Shown here one piece after another: positions 1 through 8,199 of a stretch of DNA of 64,000 nucleotides (position 1 is its first letter; each line of letters starts with the position of its first letter). This DNA comes from Streptomyces sp. HPF1205 (lineage in GTDB: Bacteria; Actinomycetota; Actinomycetes; Streptomycetales; Streptomycetaceae): the NCBI RefSeq assembly GCF_020400825.1, contig NZ_JAINVH010000040.1:1-64000 (forward strand), written 5' to 3'. The notes below the pieces were generated by a model. It was given only the letters and a program-made list of their open reading frames with translations, was not told the origin of the DNA and made no database searches. A program made the translations under genes and the position numbers.

Positions 1-144
1 GCCGTGGGTCGGCGCCACGAGCATGAACGCCGCTGTGAGGAGGGTGGCCGCCGCGGCGGCGAACCGGCCGCGCTTGGGCGTCGCCTTCCTCGGACTTGCT
101 GGACTCGCCGGACTTGCCGAACTCGTCGGACTGCTCGAATGCAT
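1..144 (-). CDS. Secreted protein, N-terminal fragment
   Basis: Only the first 48 codons are inside the window; the gene continues past the left edge. The start is the ATG at 144, preceded by AGGAG five bases upstream. The product begins with a Ser/Pro/Ala-rich stretch, then a basic patch (RKATPKRGR) and a hydrophobic run ending near LVAPTHG, which together look like a signal peptide with a long n-region. The upstream 476 bp carry two copies of the operator core seen around the LacI gene at 5905, so I infer that this is another member of that regulon, possibly a secreted glycoside hydrolase. The catalytic domain is not visible, so the family is unknown. Confidence 0.7.
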   Translation of the reverse strand, partial: MHSSSPTSSASPASPASPRKATPKRGRFAAAAATLLTAAFMLVAPTHG

Positions 145-411
145 CGAATCTCCTGGTGTCGGCGCCGTCGGCGTCGGCACCAGGCGGCGCCGGCGCAGAG
201 GCGGTGCGATGCGGGCGGGGAGGTCCGCCGCCCGCCGGCGCGTCGGTGGGGGGAGCAGGTGAAGCGATGACGCCCCGTACGGTCCGCACGGGCGGGCACC
301 GGACGGGACGGGCCCGCCCGGTGCGTTCCGCGGTGCCGTACCGGCAGACGTGCAGGGATGTGCGGGGAGGCACAGGTGCAAAGGACGTGCGGGAAACGCG
401 GGCAGGGGCAT

Positions 412-431
412 TCGGTTGTCGAACCGATTCG
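412..431. promoter_or_regulatory. LacI-type operator candidate upstream of the secreted-protein gene
   Basis: CGAACCGATTCG (420-431) matches the operator inside 5848-5863 next to the LacI gene. It is preceded by TCGGTT, giving TCGGTT-gtcg-AACCGA as a small inverted repeat (412-427). It lies in the 476-bp gap 145-620, which holds no gene. Binding is inferred from the shared core only. Confidence 0.6.
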
Positions 432-542
432 CCAATGCCCGCCCCGGATCGTACGTTCTGCCGCGGCAGGCGTCAATGAATTCGGCACATACGCCTGCCC
501 GCCCGCAGGTTGAGGAGCCGGAGGGGTGAGCAGCCTCAAGAT

Positions 543-554
543 CGAATCGATTCC
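543..554. promoter_or_regulatory. Second LacI-type operator candidate
   Basis: CGAATCGATTCC contains the perfect 10-bp palindrome GAATCGATTC (544-553), with the AATCGATT core shared with the site at 7004. It lies between the stop of the GH63 gene and the start of the leftmost secreted-protein gene, so it most likely serves the latter. Confidence 0.5.
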
Positions 555-620
555 GCACCGCGCGGGGGGCAGCCCGAGCCCGCCTCCCGGCCCGCTCCCG
601 TCTCGGCTTCGCCCCCGGGC

Positions 621-2372
621 TCAGCCCCGCCCCGACGCGGCCCCGTTCCTGCGGCCGTGGTCGTCGGCCAGCAGCAGGTAGGCGCTCGCCGTCCAGGTGT
701 ACGCGCGGTCGCGCAGGCCCTCCCCGCTGAGCGCGTCGAAGTTCTCCGCGAAGCCGGATTTCTCGCACAGCGACCGGAAGCGGTGGCTGATCTCGTCGGC
801 CAGGCCCGTGTGGCCGGCGCGGCGCAGGCCGTCCTCGACGAGCACGGTGGACGGGGCCCAGATGGGGCCCCGCCAGTAGCCGTCGGCCTCGTAGTGGGGC
901 GAGTCGGGATGCTCGGTGGCCAGGCCGTACGGCGTGAGGTGGGAGGCGATGCGTTCGGCGAGGGCGTCGCCGATCTCGCGCGGCAGCCGCTCGCCGAGCA
1001 CGATGGGCATCAGGTCCAGCAGGCTGCGGCCGGTGGCAGGCGCGCCGTCGTCCGGTGAGCCGCCGCGGAAGCGGGTACCGGACCACAACTGGTCGATGAG
1101 GGCCTCCTGCAGCGAGTCCGCGGCGCGCGCCCATTCCCCGGCCTCCTCGTGCTCGCCCAGCGACCGGGCGAGTTCGGCCAGTTCGGTGAGCTGGAGTACG
1201 AGGAAGGCGCTCAGGTCCGCGGTCACGGTGACGCGGTGGGCGTCGAAGGTGGTGGCGTTGTCCCAGCCGCTGTCGTTGCCGTGCTGGTAATGGGGCAGCC
1301 GTCGGCCGGGCGCGGTGCGGGCGGTCAGCCAGAAATCGGTCCACCGCCTCAACTGGTCGTAGCTTTGGCTCAGTTGGGCGTGCGTCGGCGGGTGCGCGAG
1401 GCGTTCGCGCATCCGCCGCAGAGCCCAGCCGTGCACCGGCGGCTTGACGAAGTTGTAGAGCACCTCGGAGTGGGTGACCGAGTCCGGCAGGGCCCCGGTC
1501 TCGTCCTGGTGGTCGAAGGGCAGCCGGAACTGGTGCCAGGCCAGTTCGGGCAGTGCCGGGGCCAGGGCGAGGGCGTTGAAGCAGTGGTCCCAGCTCCAGA
1601 CCTTGTCCATCCAGTGCTTGGACATCAGGACGGCGGGGCGGCGTACGAGACCGGCGGGCCGTACGGTGGCCGACCACAGGACGTACGCGGCCAGTTCGGC
1701 GGCCGGTGCCATGCCGGCCGGCCCGGCGGCGACCGCGTCGGCGAAGCCGCGGAAGGCCTCCTGGCTCCGCGCGGTGACGGCGGCGAAGTCGTCGCCGGCC
1801 GCGTACGGCCGCCGGGCGCTGTCGATCTCCTCGACGGCGGCCTCCCACTCGTCGGACCCGTCGGCGCCGGACAGGGTGACGCTGCGGTCCGCGCCGCCCA
1901 GCGCCTCCGCACCCTCGGCCACCGCGTCGCCCCGCAGGGGGGTGACGCGGTAACGGCGGCCCGTCTCGTAGGAGGTGAACTGGTAGGAGCCGTCGACGGG
2001 GTCACGGTAGAAGTAGGTGCCGCTGAACGGCGTCAGCTCGGTCGCGGCGGCGGATATCCGCATGTCCAGTCCCCGGCCGCGCAGCCGTACGGTGTCGGCG
2101 CCCTCGTAGACCAGGTCGACCACCCCGCCGTCCGCCCGCCAGGTCAGGCAGGTGGGCGTGGCGTGCCAGGTGGCATGGGCGCGGGCGCCTGATCCCGGGT
2201 GGGCCGGCGTGAGGCGCAGCACCGGGTGCATGCCGTTCTGGTGCGAGACCAGATGCAGGTCGGGGGCCTGCGTGTGCTGGGCGATGACCGGTGAGATGCC
2301 GAACCAGGACCCGTAGTGGCTGAACGGGATCTCCTGGACGCTGAAGGCGGGGCCGTTGGGGGTGACGGTCAT
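621..2372 (-). CDS. GH63-type glucosidase (alpha/alpha barrel glycosidase)
   Basis: 583 residues. An N-terminal beta-rich half is followed, from about residue 225, by an alpha/alpha barrel with motifs typical of GH63 (relatives include E. coli YgjK and mannosylglycerate hydrolases): WSWDHCFNA near 259, NDSGWDN with the candidate general acid D371, YWRGPIWAP, and GFAENFDALSG near the C-terminus with the candidate base. No signal peptide is seen, so it should act on imported oligosaccharide in the cytoplasm. It is the last gene of the unit formed by the binding protein at 4424 and the permeases at 3355 and 2489, with a 116-bp gap before it. Start at ATG 2372, just upstream of the recognisable homologous region; the RBS (AAGGA) is rather distant. 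The exact substrate cannot be read from the sequence. Confidence 0.85.
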   Translation of the reverse strand: MTVTPNGPAFSVQEIPFSHYGSWFGISPVIAQHTQAPDLHLVSHQNGMHPVLRLTPAHPGSGARAHATWHATPTCLTWRADGGVVDLVYEGADTVRLRGRGLDMRISAAATELTPFSGTYFYRDPVDGSYQFTSYETGRRYRVTPLRGDAVAEGAEALGGADRSVTLSGADGSDEWEAAVEEIDSARRPYAAGDDFAAVTARSQEAFRGFADAVAAGPAGMAPAAELAAYVLWSATVRPAGLVRRPAVLMSKHWMDKVWSWDHCFNALALAPALPELAWHQFRLPFDHQDETGALPDSVTHSEVLYNFVKPPVHGWALRRMRERLAHPPTHAQLSQSYDQLRRWTDFWLTARTAPGRRLPHYQHGNDSGWDNATTFDAHRVTVTADLSAFLVLQLTELAELARSLGEHEEAGEWARAADSLQEALIDQLWSGTRFRGGSPDDGAPATGRSLLDLMPIVLGERLPREIGDALAERIASHLTPYGLATEHPDSPHYEADGYWRGPIWAPSTVLVEDGLRRAGHTGLADEISHRFRSLCEKSGFAENFDALSGEGLRDRAYTWTASAYLLLADDHGRRNGAASGRG

Positions 2373-2488
2373 CGACGGGGACTCGATCCTTCGGAAGACG
2401 GTGAGGGGCGCGAGCCGCCCGGAGAGCGGCCGGCCCCCGCGGGGCGGGTGGTGCGGAAGGCGGCAGCGGGTGGCCGCGGTCGTGCGGT

Positions 2489-3358
2489 TCAGTCCTTGAC
2501 CGCACCGGCCGCGACACCGGCCGCGACGTAGCGCTGGGCGAGGACGAGGATGGCGGCCGCGGGCAGCGAGGCCACGACGGCGGTGGCCATGATCGCGTTC
2601 CACTCCTGGTTGTTGTTGCCGATGTAGCGGTAGATGCCCAGCGTGATGGGCTCGTGCGCGCCCCCGCCGTCCAGGGTGCTGGCGAAGATGAAGTCCGACC
2701 AGGACCACAGGAAGGCGAACAGCGACACGGTCACCACGGCGTTGCGGCTCATCGGCAGGACGATCGACCAGAAGGTGCGCAGCGTCCCGGCGCCGTCCGT
2801 CCTGGCCGCCTGGAGGAGCTCGCCGGGGATGCCGGACATGAAGGCGGTGAAGATCAGGACGGCGAAGGGCACCGCCAGGGTCGAGTCGGCGACGATCAGG
2901 CCGGGCACGGACTGCAGGAAGCCCAGGCTGAGATAGATGGCGTAGAAGCCCATCGCCATGATGATCCCGGGGATCATCTGGGCCACCAGCATCAGGAAGC
3001 TGACCAGACCCGCGCCGCGCGGCCGCAGCTTGGCCAGGGCGAAGCCGGCCGGGGCGGCGAGCGCGACCGTGACCGCGACCGTGCCCAGGCCGATGACCAG
3101 GCTCGTTCCGAGGTAGGGGAGCTGCTGGTCGAGCACCTGCCGGTAGCCCTGGAGGGTGCCGTGCCGCGGGAAGAGGTACGGAGGGGACTTGCGCATGTCC
3201 TGGTCGCGGGTGAAGGAGACGTTCACCATCCAGTACACGGGGAAGAGCATCACGGCGGTGAACAGCAGCGCCAGCGCCGTCTTCCACCAGGTCCGGCGCC
3301 CCCGCCTTCGCGGTGCCGGGGGATACGGCCGGGCGGCCAGGTCGGCGGGAGCGCTCAT
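2489..3358 (-). CDS. Sugar ABC transporter permease (MalG type)
   Basis: 289 residues with an N-terminal basic cytoplasmic tail, about six membrane segments starting at WWKTALALLFTAVMLFP, and the permease EAA loop AARTDGAGTLRTFW near residue 190. It ends with the AAGAVKD tail common in this family. The start codon overlaps the stop of the upstream permease (ATGA, 3355-3358), implying translational coupling. It is the second membrane subunit of a CUT1-type importer; no ATPase is encoded nearby, so the complex probably uses a shared MsiK-like ATPase, as is known for streptomycete sugar importers. Confidence 0.93.
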   Translation of the reverse strand: MSAPADLAARPYPPAPRRRGRRTWWKTALALLFTAVMLFPVYWMVNVSFTRDQDMRKSPPYLFPRHGTLQGYRQVLDQQLPYLGTSLVIGLGTVAVTVALAAPAGFALAKLRPRGAGLVSFLMLVAQMIPGIIMAMGFYAIYLSLGFLQSVPGLIVADSTLAVPFAVLIFTAFMSGIPGELLQAARTDGAGTLRTFWSIVLPMSRNAVVTVSLFAFLWSWSDFIFASTLDGGGAHEPITLGIYRYIGNNNQEWNAIMATAVVASLPAAAILVLAQRYVAAGVAAGAVKD

Positions 3359-4344
3359 GGGTTCGTCTGCTTTCGCTGGGTGCGGATGTACACCAGTCCG
3401 AAGACCAGGGCGATCACCACCAGCAGGTTGGCGACCGCCGCGCCCGGGCCGAACTCCGGCAGGAGGTTGCCGAAGCCGAGCCGGTAGGACCAGGTGGCCA
3501 GGGTCGTGGACGAAGTGCTGGGGCCGCCCCTGGTCATGATCCAGATGATGTCGAAGACCTTCAGCGTGTAGACCAGCCCCAGCAGCAGGGTGATCGCCGA
3601 GACCGGCCGCAGCAGCGGGAAGGTCACCCGCCAGAACCGCTGCCAGGCGTTGGCCCCGTCGAGCGCGGCCGCCTCGTACAGCGAGTCGGGGATCGTCTGC
3701 AGGCCGCTGTAGAGCACGACCAGGTTGAACGGGATCCCGATCCAGATGTTGGCGATGATCACCGAGGCCAGCGACCACGTGGGCGAGGTCAGCCAGTCCA
3801 CCGGCCCGATGCCGAGCCCGCCGAGGGCGGTGTTGACGATGCCCGACTCGCTGTTGAGCATCCACGACCAGGTGGACGCCGACACGATCAGCGGCAGCAG
3901 CCACGGGATCAGGAACAGCGCCCGCAGCGTCGCCGACAGCCGGAAGTTCTGCGCGAAGAACACCGCCAGGGCCAGCCCGAGGGTGTACTGGAAGAACAGC
4001 GACACCGCCGTGAAGACCACGGTGTGCTCCAGCGCCGGCATGAAGGTCGGGTCGTCGAAGACCTGGCGGTAGTTCGCCAGGCCCGTGAACGGCGCCCCGC
4101 CCTGGACGAAGGAGCGGACCGTGTAGTGGCGCAGGGACAGGTCGATGTTGCGGTACAGCGGATAGGCGTAGAAGACGCCCAGGTAGATCACGACCGGGGC
4201 CAGGAAGCCCCAGGCGGCCCACGCCTGCGAGGACGGCCCGCGGCTGCGCCGCCCGGCGGTGGCGCCGGGCGGCGGGACGGCCCGGGCCGTCCCGGGCCGG
4301 CCGGGCGCCGCGGAGGCGTCCGGGGTCTGTGCGGTGGTGTTCAT
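3355..4344 (-). CDS. Sugar ABC transporter permease (MalF type)
   Basis: 329 residues. After a Pro/Ala/Arg-rich cytoplasmic tail of about 40 residues come six or so membrane segments (first: AAWGFLAPVVIYLGVFYAYP) and the EAA loop (YEAAALDGANAWQRFWRV) that docks to the ATPase. It is the first membrane subunit of the importer; the partner permease follows with a 4-bp overlap and the binding-protein gene precedes it by 79 bp across a GC-rich hairpin. Start ATG 4344 gives the usual length for the family. Confidence 0.93.
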   Translation of the reverse strand: MNTTAQTPDASAAPGRPGTARAVPPPGATAGRRSRGPSSQAWAAWGFLAPVVIYLGVFYAYPLYRNIDLSLRHYTVRSFVQGGAPFTGLANYRQVFDDPTFMPALEHTVVFTAVSLFFQYTLGLALAVFFAQNFRLSATLRALFLIPWLLPLIVSASTWSWMLNSESGIVNTALGGLGIGPVDWLTSPTWSLASVIIANIWIGIPFNLVVLYSGLQTIPDSLYEAAALDGANAWQRFWRVTFPLLRPVSAITLLLGLVYTLKVFDIIWIMTRGGPSTSSTTLATWSYRLGFGNLLPEFGPGAAVANLLVVIALVFGLVYIRTQRKQTNP

Positions 4345-4369
4345 CGGTGCTCTGGTCCTTCGGTGGACG

Positions 4370-4395
4370 GGCCCCGCCGGCCCGGCGGCGGGGCC
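4370..4395 (-). terminator. Intercistronic hairpin after the binding-protein gene
   Basis: GGCCCCGCCG and CGGCGGGGCC form a perfect 10-bp stem with a 6-nt loop between the stop of the binding-protein gene and the first permease start. It has no T-run. Such hairpins commonly protect or partly terminate binding-protein mRNA so that it is made in excess over the membrane subunits. Confidence 0.6.
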
Positions 4396-4423
4396 CGGCG
4401 GCGGCCTTGGTCGGGCGCGGGCG

Positions 4424-5677
4424 CTACTTGACGGCGGACTGCGCCGCGGACATGGCGTCCTGCGGCGACTTGGACCCGGTCAGCGCCGCCTGCACCGCGC
4501 CCCACAACTGCTCGGAGATCTTCGGGTACTTCGTACCGAGGTTGTCGCTGGTACGCCCCTTGGCCGCCTGCACGGCCTGCACCCACACCTTCAGCTCCGG
4601 GGTGGCGGCGACCTGCTGCTGCTGGACTTCTTGCGTCGGTGCGACGTACGACAGCGTCGTGTCGGTGTTCAGCAGGTTCGTGGGACTGGTCAGGCAGGAC
4701 ACGATCTTGTCCGAGACGGCGTAGCGGCCGGTGTCCTTCTGCACGGGTACGGTGACGAACTCGCCGCCGGTCGGGGCGGGCGCGGTGCCGCCGGAGGCGG
4801 CGGGGATGGCGATGGTGCCGTAGCCGAAGCCGGTCTTCTTGGCGTTGGCCAGTTGCCAGGTGCCGTTCTCGGCGAAGGCGTACTGGCCGGCGGCGAACTC
4901 CTGCCAGCTCGTGGTCTGGGTGTTGTTCAGCACCGAGTTGGGCGCGTAGCCCTTCTTCAGCCAGTCCTTCCACAGCGACACGGCCGCCACGGCCTTGTCC
5001 GAGCTCAGGTCGGTGAGCTGCGCTCCGGCCCCCCAGAACCAGGGCAGGAACTGGAAACTGCCCTCCTCCGTACCGATCGCGGAGAACGTGATGCCCTTCT
5101 TGCCCGCCGCCTTCACCTTGGCCAGGGCCGCGTTCAGCGACGCCCAGTCCTTGACCGAGGCCGGGTCGACGCCGGCGGCCTTCAGGACGTCCTTGTTGTA
5201 GTACAGCGCCAGGGTGTTCGCCCCGATCGGCGTCCCGTAGGTCTTGCCGCCGCTCTGGCCGGCGGCCAGCAGGTTCGGCTCCACCCGCGAGGTGTCGACC
5301 TTGTTCTCGTCGGTGGTGGTCAGGACGCCCGCGTCGGCGAGGGTGGAGACCACCGGGTTGTCGACGATCAGCACATCGGGGGTGTTCCCCTGCTGGGCGG
5401 CCAGCAGGGTCTTGTTGGTCAGGTCGCTCGTGTCGAATCCCGTGCGCTTGACCTTCACACCCGCCTGGGTCCCGCACGCGCTGAGCAGTTTCGCCCAGGC
5501 CGAACCGCCGTCGAACTGCGGGTACGGGTCCCATATGGTGTAGGTGCCCCCGGACGCCGACGAACCCGACGAACCCGACGACCCGCCCGACGACGACCCG
5601 CAGCCGGTTGCGGCGGCGGCCACCGCCACCACGGCCAGTGACGCGACGACGGCCCGCCGCCTTGCGGTTGTGTTCAT
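4424..5677 (-). CDS. Sugar ABC transporter substrate-binding lipoprotein
   Basis: 417 residues. The signal peptide (TARRRAVVASLAVVAVAAA) ends in a lipobox-like ATGC followed by a Gly/Ser linker, so it is a lipid-anchored extracytoplasmic solute-binding protein of the CUT1 (family 1) type. The fold begins at GGTYTIWDPYPQFDGG. I chose ATG 5677 (upstream sequence AAAGGGACAGG) over a start seven codons upstream because it gives the standard short n-region. It is the first gene of the importer/glycosidase unit and is divergent from the LacI regulator; two operator-like sites lie in the 227-bp gap, so substrate-induced expression is likely. Confidence 0.93.
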   Translation of the reverse strand: MNTTARRRAVVASLAVVAVAAAATGCGSSSGGSSGSSGSSASGGTYTIWDPYPQFDGGSAWAKLLSACGTQAGVKVKRTGFDTSDLTNKTLLAAQQGNTPDVLIVDNPVVSTLADAGVLTTTDENKVDTSRVEPNLLAAGQSGGKTYGTPIGANTLALYYNKDVLKAAGVDPASVKDWASLNAALAKVKAAGKKGITFSAIGTEEGSFQFLPWFWGAGAQLTDLSSDKAVAAVSLWKDWLKKGYAPNSVLNNTQTTSWQEFAAGQYAFAENGTWQLANAKKTGFGYGTIAIPAASGGTAPAPTGGEFVTVPVQKDTGRYAVSDKIVSCLTSPTNLLNTDTTLSYVAPTQEVQQQQVAATPELKVWVQAVQAAKGRTSDNLGTKYPKISEQLWGAVQAALTGSKSPQDAMSAAQSAVK

Positions 5678-5770
5678 GCCACCTGTCCCTTTCGCCACGT
5701 GCCTGCCCCGCGACAGGGAGCACCGGCACGACCGCCGCTTCGGCCGCGGCGGCCTCCCGCACCGACCACG

Positions 5771-5782
5771 CGAATCGGTTCG
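5771..5782. promoter_or_regulatory. LacI-type operator candidate, divergent gap site 1
   Basis: CGAATCGGTTCG is the reverse complement of CGAACCGATTCG found at 5850 and 420. It lies 94 bp upstream of the binding-protein start and is the copy closer to that gene. Confidence 0.65.
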
Positions 5783-5847
5783 ACCGTGAACGTAGGCCCA
5801 CGGGCGCGGCCCGTCAAGACCTCGCGGCGCCCTCTTGTTCCATCGGC

Positions 5848-5863
5848 GGCGAACCGATTCGCC
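5848..5863. promoter_or_regulatory. LacI-type operator candidate, divergent gap site 2
   Basis: GGCGAACCGATTCGCC is palindromic except for the two central-flanking bases, the most symmetrical copy in the window. It sits 42 bp upstream of the LacI start, consistent with autorepression and joint control of the divergent operon. The site centres are about 79 bp apart, which would permit looping. Confidence 0.7.
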
Positions 5864-5904
5864 AGCGGTATCATTGCGCCCTGCAGGTGCTACTGAGGAG
5901 TCGC

Positions 5905-6972
5905 ATGAACATCGGGGAGATCGCGCGGCGGGCGGGTGTGTCGCGCAGTACGGTGTCGTACGCCCTCAGCGGCAAGCGTCCCGTGGCGCCGGCCACGCGC
6001 AAGCGCATCCAGGATGTGATCGACGAGCTGGGCTACCGGCCGAACGCGACCGCCAGGGCGCTCAAGGAGGGCAGGACCCGCACCATCGGCCTGGTCATCC
6101 CGCCCGCGGGCAACCGGCTGACCCATATGCAACTGGACTTCGTCGGCAGCGTGGTCGACGCCGCCGCCCGCGCCGACCTGGACGTCCTGCTGTCCCCCTC
6201 CGGCGGCGACCACGACCGGTCCTTCGAACGCCTGGTCTCGGAAAGCCGGGTCGACGGGGTCATCCTGATGGAGATCCGGCTCCAGGACGCCCGCGTGGGC
6301 AGACTCCAGCAGGCCCGCCTGCCGTTCGTCGGCATCGGCCACACCGCGGGCGACCAGCAGATGTGCTGGATCGACATCGACTACGCCGGCCTGATCCAGC
6401 ACACCGTCCGCCACCTGGCCGACCTCGGGCACCGCACGGTGGCCCTGGTCAACCGCTCGCCCGAGCTCGTCGCCGCCGGCTACGGCCCGGCCCACCGGGC
6501 CCGCGAAGGCTTCGACGCCGCCATCGCCGAGCGCTCGCTGCAGGGCGTCGAGGTCCCCTGCGGCGACGACGCCCGCTCCGGGCAGGAATGCCTGGAGACG
6601 CTCCTGCACGCCCACCCGGACCTGACCGCCGTCACCACGATCAACGAAGCCGCGCTGCCCGGCATCCAGCGCGCCCTGGACGACGCGGGCCTGGCCGTGC
6701 CCCACGACTTCTCCGTCACCGGCGTCGCCGCCCTGCCCTGGGCCGAGGACTTCCGGCCCCCGCTGACCGCCGCCGACGTCCCCGCCCTCGACATGGGTGA
6801 CAAGGCCGTGTCCCTGCTGATCGAACGCATCGCCGCCCCCCACACCCCGCCCCGCCACATCCTTCTCGCCCCGCCCATCTCCCTGCGCTCCAGCACCGGC
6901 GCCGCATCCGCCCACCGCCAGGCCCGGACGGCCGTCCCGGCGCGCCGTACGGCGACCGCCTCCCGGGACTGA
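5905..6972 (+). CDS. LacI-family transcriptional regulator of the sugar operon
   Basis: 355 residues. The N-terminal HTH (EIARRAGVSRSTVSYAL) and hinge helix (YRPNATARALKEG) are canonical LacI/GalR, followed by a periplasmic-binding-protein-like effector domain (about residues 60-335) and a short basic tail. GAGGAG six bases before ATG 5905 fixes the start. It is divergent from the importer/GH63 operon and flanked by five copies of a shared palindromic core in the window (412-431, 543-554, 5771-5782, 5848-5863, 7004-7014), so it is the obvious local repressor. The inducer is presumably the imported oligosaccharide or its product. Confidence 0.93.
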   Translation: MNIGEIARRAGVSRSTVSYALSGKRPVAPATRKRIQDVIDELGYRPNATARALKEGRTRTIGLVIPPAGNRLTHMQLDFVGSVVDAAARADLDVLLSPSGGDHDRSFERLVSESRVDGVILMEIRLQDARVGRLQQARLPFVGIGHTAGDQQMCWIDIDYAGLIQHTVRHLADLGHRTVALVNRSPELVAAGYGPAHRAREGFDAAIAERSLQGVEVPCGDDARSGQECLETLLHAHPDLTAVTTINEAALPGIQRALDDAGLAVPHDFSVTGVAALPWAEDFRPPLTAADVPALDMGDKAVSLLIERIAAPHTPPRHILLAPPISLRSSTGAASAHRQARTAVPARRTATASRD

Positions 6973-7003
6973 CCCGCCCCGCCGCGCTCCCACCGACGTC
7001 GCG

Positions 7004-7014
7004 CAATCGATTCG
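7004..7014. promoter_or_regulatory. LacI-type operator candidate downstream of the regulator
   Basis: CAATCGATTCG shares the AATCGATT core with the site at 543. It lies just after the LacI stop and about 215 bp before the small gene at 7229, so its target is unclear; it may be an auxiliary site. Confidence 0.4.
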
Positions 7015-7228
7015 ACTGCGATGGCCGCGCACAGTGGCGGCCCGGGGCGGGCCACCGTCCACGCCTCCAGCGGTCCTCATGCCCACGGGGACCACGGGGA
7101 CCACGGGCTGAGTCGACCCGGACCCACGTGACCGTGTACCGAACGTCGGTCGGTGACGGCCGTGCGGTCCGGGGCGGCGGCCGGGATCCGCACCGGATCC
7201 CGGCCGCCCTTCCCGTAACGTGTCCTCC

Positions 7229-7447
7229 ATGGCGACCGCGACCGTCCGTGAGTGGCACGACGAGGAAGGCTGGGGCGTGCTCGACTGCGCGCAGACCCCG
7301 GGAGGCTGCTGGGCCGGGTTCGCGGCCGTCGAGATGGACGGCTACCGCGCGCTGGTGCCGGGCCGGCAGGTCACTCTGGCGGAGTGGGAAGGTCCAGGGG
7401 CCGATCAGGACGGCTACGACTACGTGGCGGTGCGCGTCATCCCCTGA
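7229..7447 (+). CDS. Small cold-shock-domain-like protein
   Basis: 72 residues: ATVREWHDEEGWGVLDC and later VTLAEWEGPGADQDGYDYVA resemble the compact beta-barrel of short cold-shock-like proteins found in actinomycetes (strand pattern and the WGV/G positions), though the RNP motifs are weak. ATG 7229 is chosen; a GTG at 7220 would add three residues. No clear Shine-Dalgarno is present. TAACGT lies seven bases before the ATG, so a leaderless transcript is possible but unproved. A nucleic-acid-binding role is inferred only. Confidence 0.7.
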   Translation: MATATVREWHDEEGWGVLDCAQTPGGCWAGFAAVEMDGYRALVPGRQVTLAEWEGPGADQDGYDYVAVRVIP

Positions 7448-7492
7448 GCCGTACCGCCGCCCCGGCCGCCCCGGGCCGCGGGGGCCGCGGGT

Positions 7493-8095
7493 TCAGGGTC
7501 CGGTGGTACGCGTCGTGAGGTCCTCGTCCGTGATGGGCCGCAGTACCCGGCACGGAGTCCCCACCGCGACCGTCATGGGGGGAATGTCGCGGCTGACGAC
7601 GCTGCCTGCGCCGATGACCGACCCGTAGCCGATGCGGACGCCCGGCAGCACGACCGCGTTGCTGCCGATCCAGACCTTGTCCTCGATGACGATCGGTTCG
7701 GAGAACCGCCCGAAGTCCGCCCGCCGCGAGGGGTGCACCGGGTGTCCGGTGGTGGTCAGCGTCACGCTGGGGGCGATCATGACACCGTCGCCTATGCGGA
7801 TCTCGACGTCGTCGACGAACGTGAGGTTCACGTTCCCGAAGAAGTCGTCACCGATGTGGACGTTGCTCCCGAACCCGGCGTGGAACGGCGGCAGGAGCAC
7901 CGTGCGCTCCCCGACCGAGCCGAAGATCGCCAGGAGCAGCGCCCGGCGCCTGTCCGTGTCGCCCGGTGGCGTGTGGTTGTACGCGAAGATCTCCTCGGTG
8001 CGGCGCCGGGGAGCCTGGAAGGCCGCTTCGGACTCCGTGTAGACAAGTCCCCCGCGGATCCTGGCCAGGACTTCTTCCTCATCGGTCTGCGACAC
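7493..8095 (-). CDS. Sugar O-acetyltransferase (LacA/Maa-like, left-handed beta-helix)
   Basis: 200 residues. An N-terminal helical domain (about 1-60) is followed by hexapeptide repeats (IGDDFFGNVNLTF, IRIGDGVMIAPSVTL, IEDKVWIGSNAVVLPGVRIG, IGAGSVVSRDIPP) and the HPVH acceptor-side histidine region, as in maltose and galactoside acetyltransferases. It should transfer acetyl from acetyl-CoA to a sugar hydroxyl in the cytoplasm. GTG 8095 is the start. It is monocistronic and convergent with the small gene at 7229. A 9-bp microsatellite lies just upstream. Confidence 0.93.
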   Translation of the reverse strand: MSQTDEEEVLARIRGGLVYTESEAAFQAPRRRTEEIFAYNHTPPGDTDRRRALLLAIFGSVGERTVLLPPFHAGFGSNVHIGDDFFGNVNLTFVDDVEIRIGDGVMIAPSVTLTTTGHPVHPSRRADFGRFSEPIVIEDKVWIGSNAVVLPGVRIGYGSVIGAGSVVSRDIPPMTVAVGTPCRVLRPITDEDLTTRTTGP

Positions 8096-8120
8096 AGAAC
8101 ACCCCGTTCCTCGGTCCGAC

Positions 8121-8177
8121 GCCTATGCCTACGCCTACGACGCCCACGACGCCTACGACGCCTACGACGCCCACGAG
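8121..8177. repeat. Short tandem repeat (CCTACGACG units)
   Basis: About six imperfect copies of a 9-bp unit (variants CCTACGACG and CCCACGACG) lie in the 100-bp gap upstream of the acetyltransferase start. It is not CRISPR-like: there are no spacers. It could vary in copy number by slippage and alter spacing to the promoter. Confidence 0.75.
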
Positions 8178-8199
8178 GCTACGTGCGAGGGGCGTGCGC

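Noticed and set aside
8121..8177. Possible CRISPR-like or coding repeat
   Set aside because: Nine-base microsatellite without spacers and outside any convincing gene.
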